Shown: in pieces, positions 35,219 through 43,155 of the stretch
How positions within the stretch are numbered: the first letter of the stretch is position 1
Layout: each line of letters opens with the position of its first letter
From: Sporichthyaceae bacterium
GTDB taxonomy: Bacteria > Actinomycetota > Actinomycetes > Sporichthyales > Sporichthyaceae
Reading direction: 5' to 3'
Assembly: GCA_036493475.1 (NCBI GenBank)
Contig: DASXPS010000046.1
Span: 1-64,000, forward strand
DNA: 64,000 nt
The notes under the pieces: generated by a model
The model's input: only the letters and a program-made list of their open reading frames with translations
What the model was told of the DNA's origin: nothing
Databases searched by the model: none
Position numbers and translations under genes: made by a program

Positions 35219-36076
35219 TCAGCCTAGGGCGCGGCGCAGGTCAGCCGCGGTGCCCGCTTCCCCGGCCGCGTTCGGGTGGAACTGCGCGGCCGGGGACAAC
35301 GGCAGTAGCGGCTCGATCCACCGGGTGCCCGGCAGCCGACACATGTCGTGCCCCACGCTGGGCCCGTAGGTGTCCACGAACAGCGCATGGGTGGCCCTGG
35401 CAGCGTGCGCCAGCATCGCGTTCAGCGCCTTCTCGATGCCGTCCACATAGGCCATGTCGTCGGGGGTGAATGGGACACCGGCGATCACACACCCGGCGCG
35501 ACCCACGGTGTCGGTGGGCAGGATGTCGGGGTAGCCGACGACGACCACGCGCGCCCCCGGGGCGCGCTGGTTGATCTCGCGCAGCGCGGCGCGCACGTAT
35601 TGCTCATCGGCCTGGATCGCCTTGACGAACCGGTCGCCGAAGGTGTCCCGGCAGGGCGCGAGGGACCCGGTCAACATCAGCGCCGTGGTTTTCCCGCAGC
35701 CGGCCACGATCGAGCCGAACAGGTTGTTGTCATTGCCGCCGATCCCGACGGTCACCAGCGACGTGTCCCGGCTGAGCGCGGCGAACTGTCGCGGCACGTC
35801 GGAGTACTGCGCCTTGCTGAGGTGCCCGACGGTGGCGCCACCACAGGAGACGTCGGTGAGCGCCAGGCCGAGCGCGGCGGCCAGCACGTGCGGGTAGTTC
35901 GACGCGGATCGTCCGCACTGCGGCGGCGAGCCGGGGGCAACCGGGGGAACCAGTGGCGCAGAGGTGTAGGAGTCACCGAGCGCGACGTAGCGGAGCTCCG
36001 GCGCCGCCCCCGCGCACGGCCCGGACAGCACGGTGACCACCAGTGCCGCCAGTCCGGCGGCCAACCAGCGTCGCAT
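35219..36076 (-). CDS. Secreted SGNH-family esterase/lipase
   Basis: A 285-aa exported hydrolase. A signal peptide (MRRWLAAGLAALVVTVLSG) precedes YVALGDSYTSAPLVPP (block I serine), CGGATVGHL (block II), GIGGNDNN (block III) and FHPNAAG (block V catalytic His). Several Cys residues could form disulfides, as in extracellular Streptomyces esterases and Rv0518-like proteins. ATG 36076 was chosen over one 42 nt upstream because it starts the signal peptide cleanly. It is divergent from the RCC1-repeat genes. Confidence 0.88.
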   Translation of the reverse strand: MRRWLAAGLAALVVTVLSGPCAGAAPELRYVALGDSYTSAPLVPPVAPGSPPQCGRSASNYPHVLAAALGLALTDVSCGGATVGHLSKAQYSDVPRQFAALSRDTSLVTVGIGGNDNNLFGSIVAGCGKTTALMLTGSLAPCRDTFGDRFVKAIQADEQYVRAALREINQRAPGARVVVVGYPDILPTDTVGRAGCVIAGVPFTPDDMAYVDGIEKALNAMLAHAARATHALFVDTYGPSVGHDMCRLPGTRWIEPLLPLSPAAQFHPNAAGEAGTAADLRRALG

Positions 36077-36158
36077 TCCCCGACGGTACGCCGGCCGGGG
36101 TCGCCCGGATGGCCCCATTCGCGCGATTCCCGCACGGGCGAGTGATTTCCCGTTCCAA

Positions 36159-36216
36159 GATCACTTGCAACGGTGGGGAATGCGCCTCCCCGCCCGAGAA
36201 GCGGAGGCTCATCGTG
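36159..36216 (+). promoter_or_regulatory. Conserved leader, copy 1, before RCC1-repeat gene 1
   Basis: This 58-nt leader, running into the GTG start, is nearly identical to 37639-37697 before the second paralogue (four substitutions and one insertion). It contains GATCAC-TGCAACGG, a small GGGGA/TCCCC hairpin and the GCGGAGG ribosome site. Conservation beyond the ribosome site suggests either a recent duplication or a shared 5'-UTR control element. Confidence 0.5.
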
Positions 36217-37593
36217 AACGGACGTCGACTGCGGAACGTGGCTCTGATCTGCGGGGCGGGTGCCACTGTGCTGATCGCGGGCACCAGCGCCTCGGCCAAT
36301 CCCAACGACACCGAGCCGGTCAACAGCGTGTGCGCCGCCGCGCCGAGCTTGTGCGATGACCTCAAGGGTCCGCCAGGGCCCGCGGGTGACAACGGTCCGC
36401 AGGGAGCGGTTGGCCCCGCCGGCGACCAGGGAGACCCGGGGATCCCCGGACCAGCCGGTCCGGCCGGTCCGGCGGGCAGTGGCCCCGGCCGCGGCGAGAT
36501 CCGCTCCGGTGCCGCGCACAGCTGCGCGTTGACGCCCGCGGGCGCCGTGCTCTGCTGGGGTGACAACAGCTTCGGTCAACTGGGCGATGGCAGCACCGTG
36601 CCCAGCTCGTCCACCCCGGTGCCGGTGACCGGCCTGGAGTCCGGGGTCATGTGGCTGAGCGTGGGTTCCTACCACGCCTGCGCGGTGACCACCGCGGGCG
36701 CGGTCCTCTGCTGGGGAGAGAACAACGTCGGCCAACTGGGCGATGGCAGCACGACCAACTCGGCAACCCCGGTGCCCGTGTCGTCGTTGAGCTCGGACGT
36801 GACCTCGGTTTCCGCGGGCTACGGACACACCTGCGCATTGACCACCACCGGCGGGGTGCTCTGCTGGGGCGACGACACCTACGGCCAGTTGGGTGACAGC
36901 AACACCAAGGGCCAGACCACTCCGGTCGGGGTCACCAACCTCACCGCCGGGATAGCGAGCATCTCCGCAGGCTTCGCGCACACCTGCGCGGTCAGCACCT
37001 CCGGCGCGGCAATGTGTTGGGGCCTGAACATCGCGGGCCAGCTCGGCACCGGCAGCACGGACAAGACGCCGAACTCGACCCCGCAGGCGGTCTCCGCCCT
37101 GAGCACCGGGGTGATGTCGATCAGCGCCGGCTATGCGCACACCTGCGCGGTGACCCAGTCCGGAGCCGCAATGTGCTGGGGCCTCAACGCGGCCGGACAG
37201 CTCGGCAGCCTGCCCACCGACACCACCGTGCCCAACAAGGTCAGTGGCCTGGCCCAGGTCGCCTCGATCAGCGCCGGCTACCTGCACACCTGCGCGGTGA
37301 CCCAGTCCGGCGCCGCAATGTGCTGGGGTTTCAACGGCAAGGGTCAGCTGGGCAGTGGCAGCAAGAAGGAGGCGTCCGCCAAGCCGATGCGGGTGAGCGG
37401 GTTGCACTCCGGGGTGGTCTCGATCAGCGCGGCCGAGGTCGGCAACGACCTGAAGAACAACGGCATGCACACCTGCGCGATCACCGCCGCGGGCGGCGCG
37501 GAGTGCTGGGGCAACAACGCCGACGGGGCGCTGGGCGAGGGCACCACCGCCAACAAGGACAAGCCGGTCATGGTTTCGAACTACCGGCACTGA
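36214..37593 (+). CDS. Secreted collagen-like / RCC1-repeat protein 1
   Basis: A 459-aa protein. A signal peptide (LICGAGATVLIAGTSASA) is followed by a short mature N-terminus with two Cys, a collagen-like Gly-x-y stretch of about 35 residues (GPPGPAGDN... to GPAGPAG) and seven repeats of RCC1/ATS1 type. Each repeat carries HTCA-x-T and (L/M)CWG-x-N-x-x-GQLG. Seven repeats fit one seven-bladed propeller. The paired cysteines in each repeat are unusual for RCC1 and may form disulfides outside the cell. GCGGAGG precedes GTG 36214. Function is unknown; a surface-binding role is inference. Confidence 0.85.
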   Translation: MNGRRLRNVALICGAGATVLIAGTSASANPNDTEPVNSVCAAAPSLCDDLKGPPGPAGDNGPQGAVGPAGDQGDPGIPGPAGPAGPAGSGPGRGEIRSGAAHSCALTPAGAVLCWGDNSFGQLGDGSTVPSSSTPVPVTGLESGVMWLSVGSYHACAVTTAGAVLCWGENNVGQLGDGSTTNSATPVPVSSLSSDVTSVSAGYGHTCALTTTGGVLCWGDDTYGQLGDSNTKGQTTPVGVTNLTAGIASISAGFAHTCAVSTSGAAMCWGLNIAGQLGTGSTDKTPNSTPQAVSALSTGVMSISAGYAHTCAVTQSGAAMCWGLNAAGQLGSLPTDTTVPNKVSGLAQVASISAGYLHTCAVTQSGAAMCWGFNGKGQLGSGSKKEASAKPMRVSGLHSGVVSISAAEVGNDLKNNGMHTCAITAAGGAECWGNNADGALGEGTTANKDKPVMVSNYRH

Positions 37594-37607
37594 TCAGACG
37601 GCTCACT

Positions 37608-37622
37608 CTGACCCCACGTCAG
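37608..37622. repeat. CTGAC-CCCAC-GTCAG inverted repeat
   Basis: A 5-bp-arm member of the CTGACG/CGTCAG palindrome family lying between the two RCC1-repeat genes, 14 bp after the first stop codon. Confidence 0.5.
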
Positions 37623-37638
37623 GTTCGTTGTTACCGGA

Positions 37639-37697
37639 GATCACCTGCAACGGGGGGGAATGTGCCTCCCCGCCCGAGCAAGCGGAGGCCCATCGTG
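37639..37697 (+). promoter_or_regulatory. Conserved leader, copy 2, before RCC1-repeat gene 2
   Basis: The second copy of the leader described at 36159. It retains the same GATCAC start, G-run, CCTCCCCGCCCGAG block and GGAGG ribosome site ending at GTG 37695. The only length change is one extra C before AAGCGGAGG. Confidence 0.5.
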
Positions 37698-39137
37698 AAC
37701 CGACGTCGACTGCGCAACATGGCCGTGATCAGCGCGGTGGGTACGGCCGTGCTGTTTGCCGGCACCCCCAGCGCCTCCGCCAACCCCAATGACACCCAGC
37801 TGCTGGGGCCGATCTGCAGCATTCTGCCCGCGCTCTGCGACGTCCTTCGCGGCCCGGCCGGACCGGCAGGCCCCGCCGGACCCGCCGGACCCGCAGGGCC
37901 CGCAGGATCCGCAGGACCCGCAGGATCCGCAGGACCCGCAGGACCCGCAGGACCCGCAGGGTCGGCCGGGCCTGCAGGACAGACAGGGCCGGCCGGACCC
38001 GCGGGGCCGGTTGGTCCCGGTGTGGTGCGGCCCGCGATCAGTGCCGGGGCGCAGCACACGTGCGCATTGACCCCGACCGGGGGCGTGCTGTGCTGGGGTG
38101 ACAACACCTTCGGCCAGCTGGGCAACGGCACCACCACGAAGTCCTCCACGCCGGTGCCGGTGACCGGCCTGGCCTCGGGCGTGGTCGCGATCAGCGCCGG
38201 TTCGTACCACACCTGCGCCGTGACCACAGCCGGGGCTGTGCGGTGCTGGGGCCTGGACAACATCGGTCAACTCGGTGACGGCGTCAAAGGCACTTTCGTC
38301 ACCACTGCGGTCAGTGTGCCCACGGTGCCCTCGGCTGTCTCGATCAGCGCCGGACTCGGGCACACGTGCGCGGTCACCGCGGATGGCGCGGCCTGGTGCT
38401 GGGGCGCCGACAACGACGGCCAGCTCGGCAACGGCTCGACCAGCACCGGCGCAATCGGGCCAACCAAGGTGGCGGGGATCCCGTCCGGCGTCGCGAGCAT
38501 TTCCGCCGGCGGCGTACACACCTGTGCGGTGACCCGCACGGGCGCGGCGCAGTGCTGGGGCCTGAACAACTCAGGCCAACTCGGCAACGGCACCAGTGAC
38601 CCCTCGATTCCCGTTCTCGCGCCGGTCTCGGTCACCGGGTTGAGCAGCGGGGTGTCGATGATCAGCGCGGGGTATGCGCACACCTGTGCCGTGACCACGA
38701 CGGGTGCCGTGCTGTGCTGGGGTTACAACGCCTTCGGCCAGGTCGGCACCACGGCCGCGGGCACCACCGCTCCCGTCGTGGTCGCCGGACTGAACGGCGT
38801 TCCCATGGCCACCGTCTCGGCCGGTTACCTCCACACCTGCGGGGTCAGCCAGGCGGGCACGGCGGCGTGCTGGGGATACAACGGGAAGGGTCAGCTCGGC
38901 AACAACACCATCACCACGTCGGCCGCCCCGGTCGCGGTGATCGGAATGGCCGCGGGGGTGCTCGCCATCAGCGCGGCCGACGTCGGCACCGACCTGGTCA
39001 ACAACGGCCTGTTCAGCTGTGCGATCACCTCGACCGGCGGCGCGGAGTGCTGGGGCAGCAATGCCGACGGCCAGCTGGGTGACGGCACCACCACCGACGA
39101 GCACAAGCCCGTGATGTCGCTGAACTACCAGCACTGA
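37695..39137 (+). CDS. Secreted collagen-like / RCC1-repeat protein 2
   Basis: A 480-aa paralogue of the preceding gene. It has a signal peptide (MAVISAVGTAVLFAGTPSASA), two Cys, a longer collagen-like region of about 57 residues made of GPAGPAG and GSAGPAG units, then seven RCC1-type repeats (LCWGDNTFGQLGNG and variants). The last repeat in both proteins ends ECWG-x-NADG-x-LG followed by a short KPVM tail. GTG 37695 has GGAGG 8 nt upstream. The gene is 101 bp downstream of its paralogue. Cell-surface location is inferred from the signal peptide and collagen-like stalk. Confidence 0.85.
   Translation: MNRRRLRNMAVISAVGTAVLFAGTPSASANPNDTQLLGPICSILPALCDVLRGPAGPAGPAGPAGPAGPAGSAGPAGSAGPAGPAGPAGSAGPAGQTGPAGPAGPVGPGVVRPAISAGAQHTCALTPTGGVLCWGDNTFGQLGNGTTTKSSTPVPVTGLASGVVAISAGSYHTCAVTTAGAVRCWGLDNIGQLGDGVKGTFVTTAVSVPTVPSAVSISAGLGHTCAVTADGAAWCWGADNDGQLGNGSTSTGAIGPTKVAGIPSGVASISAGGVHTCAVTRTGAAQCWGLNNSGQLGNGTSDPSIPVLAPVSVTGLSSGVSMISAGYAHTCAVTTTGAVLCWGYNAFGQVGTTAAGTTAPVVVAGLNGVPMATVSAGYLHTCGVSQAGTAACWGYNGKGQLGNNTITTSAAPVAVIGMAAGVLAISAADVGTDLVNNGLFSCAITSTGGAECWGSNADGQLGDGTTTDEHKPVMSLNYQH
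37855..38015 (+). repeat. Tandem 9-nt coding repeats of the collagen-like stalk
   Basis: Repeats of GGACCCGCA and variants such as GGATCCGCA encode Gly-Pro-Ala and Gly-Ser-Ala triplets. The units are multiples of three, so copy-number change by slippage would lengthen or shorten the stalk without frameshift. Confidence 0.75.
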
Positions 39138-39147
39138 TCACGCCGGC

Positions 39148-39195
39148 TCAGCTCCGCGACCACACGCTCAACGCGTAACCACCGTCGAACGGCGC
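39148..39195 (-). pseudogene. Fragment of a methyltransferase gene 3' end
   Basis: The minus strand encodes APFDGGYALSVWSRS followed by TGA. The intact methyltransferase at 39597-40157 ends APFDGGYALSVWERT. Only this 3' tail survives, so it is a duplication remnant. It directly abuts the next fragment. Confidence 0.75.
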
Positions 39196-39250
39196 GGGCA
39201 CCACCGCCAACAAGGACAAGCCCGTAATGGTTTCGAACTATCGGCACTGA
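39192..39250 (+). pseudogene. Fragment of an RCC1-repeat gene 3' end
   Basis: The last roughly 58 bases match the end of RCC1-repeat gene 1 (37536-37593) with only a few differences, encoding GTTANKDKPVMVSNYRH and a TGA. No upstream part of the gene is present. It appears to be the remains of a third copy or a conversion/recombination scar. Confidence 0.75.
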
Positions 39251-39274
39251 TCTGACGCCCAGTAGCTTCTGGGC

Positions 39275-39589
39275 ATGACCGGAGCCCTTGACTACGACGC
39301 CTTGCGGGCCCGCGCCCGCGCCACTTGGTCCGCCGGGGACTTCGCCGCCGTCGGCACCATGCTCCCGATCGTCAGCGAGACGCGCGTGGTGATGCCGTCG
39401 GTGGACTTCTGGTCGGACTTCTTCCGCACCTACTTCGGTCCGACGATCAAGGCCTTCGAGGTGGTCGGCGCGGACGGCGCTGCCGCGCTGGAGGCCGACC
39501 TGAAGGCCTTCGCGAACCGGAACAACAAATCCCGGGACGGAACGCTGGTGCTGCCCCAGGACTACGTGGACATTCTCATCCGGTTCTGA
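39275..39589 (+). CDS. Internally deleted SAM methyltransferase (mini-gene or remnant)
   Basis: A 104-aa protein. Residues 6-36 (DYDALRARARATWSAGDFA...IVSE) match the N-terminus, and residues 42-104 (VDFWSDFFRTYFGPTIKAFE, then ALEADLKAF and GTLVLPQDYVDI) match the C-terminus of a common actinobacterial class I methyltransferase of about 270 residues. The SAM-binding Rossmann core between them is absent. The junction is in frame and the reading frame is clean. It cannot bind SAM as a normal family member would. Whether it is expressed is unknown. Its stop lies in a palindrome shared with the convergent methyltransferase gene. Confidence 0.72.
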   Translation: MTGALDYDALRARARATWSAGDFAAVGTMLPIVSETRVVMPSVDFWSDFFRTYFGPTIKAFEVVGADGAAALEADLKAFANRNNKSRDGTLVLPQDYVDILIRF

Positions 39590-39600
39590 CGCAGCGTCAG
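39586..39600. repeat. CTGACG-CAG-CGTCAG palindrome joining convergent stops
   Basis: Perfect 6-bp arms with a 3-nt spacer. The left arm contains the TGA of the plus-strand mini-gene (39587-39589) and the right arm contains the stop of the minus-strand methyltransferase (TCA 39597-39599). Confidence 0.75.
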
Positions 39601-40157
39601 GTTCGTTCCCAGACGGACAGCGCGTAGCCGCCGTCGAACGGTGCGGCGTCCCAGCTGCCATAGCGGGACTGCAACTGCAGGCCCGCTACGGTGCACCAGC
39701 CGTCGTAGGTGGCCACTGACAACTGGGCCGCGCCGGGTGGCAGTTGTTCTGCGGTCAGCCCGAAACCGGTGACCACCAGGCCGCCGGGATGCACGTGCCC
39801 GGCCAACCGGGTCATCACCGCGGCCGGGTCGGCGACCAGCGGCACCACGTTGCCCGCGGCCACCACCAGGTCGAAGTCGCCGGCGCCGGTCCACTGCGCG
39901 AGGTCCGCCTCGATCCACTCGACACCGGACGTGCGCCGGGCCACCGCGAGCATGCTCGCGTCGGAGTCCACCCCGACGCAGTCGAAGCCCAACTCGGCCA
40001 ACCGTGCGGCCACCCGCCCCGTCCCGCAACCCGCATCCAGCACCCGACCCCCGTGCTCCAGCAGCGCCGCGCAGAACCGCGCCTCACCGTGCAGGTCGCG
40101 CCCGGATGCGGCCAGGCCGGCCAGCCTGGCCGCGTACCGCTCCCCGACCGAGTCCAT
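39597..40157 (-). CDS. Class I SAM-dependent methyltransferase
   Basis: A 186-aa methyltransferase. Motif I is VLDAGCGTGRVA near residue 40, followed by VGVDSDASML (acidic end of strand 2) and DFDLVVAAGNVVP (motif IV region). The chain is short, with a C-terminal strand pair ending PFDGGYALSVWERT. The substrate cannot be told from sequence. A 3'-terminal fragment of a second copy lies at 39148-39195. Confidence 0.87.
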   Translation of the reverse strand: MDSVGERYAARLAGLAASGRDLHGEARFCAALLEHGGRVLDAGCGTGRVAARLAELGFDCVGVDSDASMLAVARRTSGVEWIEADLAQWTGAGDFDLVVAAGNVVPLVADPAAVMTRLAGHVHPGGLVVTGFGLTAEQLPPGAAQLSVATYDGWCTVAGLQLQSRYGSWDAAPFDGGYALSVWERT

Positions 40158-40168
40158 CTGATGCCGGG

Positions 40169-40462
40169 TCAGGCAGAGGCGATGGCGCTGCCGACCACCG
40201 TGTTCCAGGTGCGCACCTGCCAGGAGGAAACCAACCCGTGGCGCACGTACGGGTCGACGGACACGAACTGCTCGACGACCTCGGCGGCGTCCTCGCTCCA
40301 GATGAACACCGCACGGTCGAACGGGTCGGGTACCGCGCCGGCCAGGACCAGCTCACCGCGCTGCGCGCAGTCCTCCAGCAACGCCAGGTGCTCGGCCCGG
40401 AACTCCGGACGGCGTTCCAGGTAGTCCGCGGAAAGCTGATACTCGAGCAACAAATGTGTCAC
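40169..40462 (-). CDS. YciI-like protein
   Basis: A 97-aa alpha/beta-barrel ferredoxin-like protein of the YciI family. It shows LLLEYQLSADYLERRPEFRAEH, the GELVLAGAVPDP segment and a DPYVRHGLV motif containing the family DPY. Proteins of this family are small dimers with putative acid-base His/Asp residues and poorly known function. GTG 40462 was chosen because the family N-terminus begins there. It ends 11 bp before the methyltransferase start and is probably cotranscribed with it. Confidence 0.85.
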   Translation of the reverse strand: MTHLLLEYQLSADYLERRPEFRAEHLALLEDCAQRGELVLAGAVPDPFDRAVFIWSEDAAEVVEQFVSVDPYVRHGLVSSWQVRTWNTVVGSAIASA

Positions 40463-40509
40463 GGCGATCTCCCGGGGGCGGCGGGTGCGGGCAGGTGAAG
40501 GATAGTGCG

Positions 40510-41910
40510 GTGACCGATCCGCTCGAATCGCTGTTGCCCGGGCTGTGGGCACCAGACGACGCACCCGACGCCGTGCGCATCGGGGACGCGGCCACCTCCC
40601 GTGCGGATCTGCTGGCCGCGGCGCAGGTCTGTGCGGTCCGGCTGGGCGGGGCGCGCAGCGCCGTCATCGAGGCCGGCCCGGAACTGGCCACGCTGGTCGG
40701 CGTGCTCGGCGCGCTGTGCGCCGGCGTCGCGGTGGTGCCGCTGGCCCCCGACGCCGGGCCGCTGGAGCGCGAGCACGTCCTGGGCGACAGCGGCGCCGAG
40801 GTGGTGCTCGGCAACCCGACCTGGACCAGTGACCACCCCCGGGTCCCGATCCCGACACCCGGCACCCCGGCGCCGTCCGCGCTGCCCGGCGCGACGCCGG
40901 GGGGCATGGTGCTCTACACCAGCGGCACCACCGGCCCCCCCAAGGGCGTGGTGCTGTCCAACGCCGCAATCGGCGCCGACCTGGACGCGCTGGCCGCAGC
41001 CTGGGCGTGGACGCCGGAGGACACGCTGGTGCACGGCCTGCCGCTGTTCCACGTGCACGGACTGATCCTCGGCCTGCTGGGCTCGCTGCGCGTGGGGTGC
41101 CGCGTGGTGCACACCGGCCGACCCACGCCGCAGGCCTACGCCGCCGCGGGCGGCTCGCTGTACTTCGGGGTGCCCACGGTGTGGTCGCGGGTGGTCGACG
41201 AGCCGGACTCTGCCGCCGCGCTGCGCTCGGCGCGGTTGTTGGTATCCGGCAGCGCCGGGCTCACCGCGCCCGTGTTCGAGGCGTTGGCCGCGTTGACCGG
41301 ACACCGCGCGGTGGAGCGCTACGGCATGACCGAGACGCTGATCACCGTCTCGGCGCGGGCCGACTCCGAGCGCCGCCCCGGCCACGTCGGCCTGGCCCTG
41401 CCCGGCGTGACCACCCGGGTGGTGGCTGAGGACGGCACCCCGATCCCGCCGGGCGAGGACACGCCCGGCGAACTTCAGGTGCGCACCCCGACGATGTTCG
41501 ACGGATACCTCGGGCGACCGGAGGCCACCAGCGCCTGCTGGACCGCCGATGGCTGGTTCCGCACCGGTGACGTGGCCACGCTGGGCGCTGACGGCTGGCA
41601 CCGCATCCTGGGTCGCGCCTCGGTGGACCTGATCAAGTCCGGGGGGTACCGGATCGGGGCCGGTGAGGTGGAGGCGGCGTTGCTCGCCCATCCCGCGGTG
41701 TCCGAGGTCGCGGTGGTCGGCGAGCCGGACCCCGACCTGGGTCAGCGCATCGTGGCGTATGTGGTGGCCGGAGACGCCGTCGCCGCCGATCTGGAGGCGT
41801 TCGTCGCCACGGCGCTGTCCGTGCACAAACGCCCGCGTCGGATCGTCTTCTGCGACTCACTTCCCCGAAATGCTCTCGGAAAAGTACAGAAGTCACTTTT
41901 GACGCCCTGA
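40510..41910 (+). CDS. Acyl-CoA synthetase (ANL superfamily, FadD36-like)
   Basis: A 466-aa adenylate-forming enzyme that activates a carboxylic acid with ATP and loads it on CoA. Motifs in order: YTSGTTGPPKG (phosphate loop), YGMTET, GWFRTGDVA, SGGYRIGAGEVE and the catalytic Lys region RNALGKVQK. HGLPLFHVHGLILGLLGSL and GSLYFGVPTVWSRVV closely match mycobacterial FadD36, which is also short (about 470 residues). Chain-length specificity cannot be read from sequence. GTG 40510 is 47 bp from the divergent YciI-like gene, and an upstream in-frame ATG would overlap that gene. Confidence 0.92.
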   Translation: MTDPLESLLPGLWAPDDAPDAVRIGDAATSRADLLAAAQVCAVRLGGARSAVIEAGPELATLVGVLGALCAGVAVVPLAPDAGPLEREHVLGDSGAEVVLGNPTWTSDHPRVPIPTPGTPAPSALPGATPGGMVLYTSGTTGPPKGVVLSNAAIGADLDALAAAWAWTPEDTLVHGLPLFHVHGLILGLLGSLRVGCRVVHTGRPTPQAYAAAGGSLYFGVPTVWSRVVDEPDSAAALRSARLLVSGSAGLTAPVFEALAALTGHRAVERYGMTETLITVSARADSERRPGHVGLALPGVTTRVVAEDGTPIPPGEDTPGELQVRTPTMFDGYLGRPEATSACWTADGWFRTGDVATLGADGWHRILGRASVDLIKSGGYRIGAGEVEAALLAHPAVSEVAVVGEPDPDLGQRIVAYVVAGDAVAADLEAFVATALSVHKRPRRIVFCDSLPRNALGKVQKSLLTP

Positions 41911-41958
41911 CTGCGGTGAGTAATGTGAGGGGTCGTAAGGTAGGTTAGCCTTACCGAA
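41899..41958 (+). promoter_or_regulatory. Promoter with IdeR/DtxR-like iron box before efeO
   Basis: TTGACG (41899-41904) and TAATGT (41921-41926) are spaced 16 bp apart as possible -35/-10 elements. Immediately downstream, GTAGGTTAGCCTTACCGAA (41940-41958) matches the 19-bp IdeR/DtxR consensus TTAGGTTAGGCTAACCTAA at 15 positions. The site would cover the transcription start and repress the iron-uptake genes when iron is sufficient. Identity of the regulator is inference. Confidence 0.7.
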
Positions 41959-41976
41959 CCTGATCCGGAGTGTCTG

Positions 41977-43155
41977 ATGCGTCTGTCGCGTACCGCTGTC
42001 CCCGTCGCGACGATTACCGCCGTCGCGGCGGTCCTCGGCGGGTGCGGCATCACCAAGGACAAGACCGCTGCCGCGCGGGAGCCCTCGGCCGCTCCCTCCC
42101 CAACGGCCTCCGCGGCGTCCGGCAACGCCATCGCGGTTTCGGCCTCGGACAGCGCGTGCACCCTGGATATGTCTTCGGTCTCGTCAGGCCCGCTGACCCT
42201 GCACGTGCACAACGGCGGCACCAAGGTGACGGAGGTGTACATCCTCATGGGCGCCGACGGCACCGGGGGCATCGTCACCGAGCGGGAGAACATCGGCCCG
42301 AACAGTGACGCCGACGTGGTCTCCGAGCTGGCCGGCGGGTCTTACACGATTTCCTGCCGACCCCGGGACAGCGAGCGGATCAACACCGGCCTGACGGTCA
42401 CCGGCAGCGCGTCCGCGGCGCCCACCAGCGCCACCGCGGCCGGCGCGGTGTCCGCGTACCGGGACTACGTGGCCGAGCAGGTGCACGACACCATCGAGGC
42501 CACCGCGGACTTCGTGGCCGCGCTCAAGGCCGGCGACCTGGAGAAGGCCAAGTCGTTGTTCGCGCCGTCGCGAGTTGGCTGGGAGGCCATCGAACCGGTG
42601 GCAGAGAGCTTCGGCGACATCGACCCGAAGGTGGACACCCGCGAGGCCGATCTGGAGTCCGGGCAGACCTGGACCGGCTGGCACAAGATCGAGAAGACGC
42701 TGTGGGTGGACGGCACCACCGACAACATGGGCACCGCGGGCGATGACCTGTTGGCTGAGTTGCACATCCTGTCCAGCCGGGTCGCGGATGCCGAGATCAC
42801 CCCGACCAGCATGGCCAACGGTGCCAAGGAGCTGCTCGACGAGGTGGCCACCGGGAAGATCACCGGTGAGGAGGACGCCTTCAGTCACACCGACCTGTGG
42901 GACTTCAAGGCCAACCTGGACGGCGCGAAGAAGGTCTACGACCTGCTCCGGCCGTTGGTCACGGACTCCTTGCTGACCTCCACGCTGGACACCGAGTTCG
43001 CCGACGCGGACGAGGCGTTGGACAAGTACAAAGACGGCAACGGCTGGCAGGACTACAGCAAGGTCGACGAGGCCGGCCGCAAGGCACTCTCCGACGCGGT
43101 GAACGCCCTGGCCGAGCCGCTGAGCAAGTTGGCCGCGGCGGTCGTTTCGACGTGA
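41977..43155 (+). CDS. efeO: Iron uptake lipoprotein EfeO (cupredoxin plus EfeO/M75 domain)
   Basis: A 392-aa exported lipoprotein (lipobox VLGGC, Cys23). A cupredoxin-like domain (residues about 50-145, with two Cys) is followed by the all-helical EfeO domain. The domain carries GWHKIEKTLW, the HxxE-type metal motif of M75/EfeO proteins. EfeO collects extracytoplasmic ferrous iron for the Efe system. GGAG lies 7 nt before the ATG, and an iron box covers the promoter. Its stop overlaps the efeB GTG. The normal permease gene efeU is not adjacent. Confidence 0.92.
   Translation: MRLSRTAVPVATITAVAAVLGGCGITKDKTAAAREPSAAPSPTASAASGNAIAVSASDSACTLDMSSVSSGPLTLHVHNGGTKVTEVYILMGADGTGGIVTERENIGPNSDADVVSELAGGSYTISCRPRDSERINTGLTVTGSASAAPTSATAAGAVSAYRDYVAEQVHDTIEATADFVAALKAGDLEKAKSLFAPSRVGWEAIEPVAESFGDIDPKVDTREADLESGQTWTGWHKIEKTLWVDGTTDNMGTAGDDLLAELHILSSRVADAEITPTSMANGAKELLDEVATGKITGEEDAFSHTDLWDFKANLDGAKKVYDLLRPLVTDSLLTSTLDTEFADADEALDKYKDGNGWQDYSKVDEAGRKALSDAVNALAEPLSKLAAAVVST

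Noticed and set aside
37855-38015. CRISPR or minisatellite interpretation of the tandem repeats
   Set aside because: The repeats are 9-nt codon-level units of a collagen-like coding region in a continuous frame, with no spacers.
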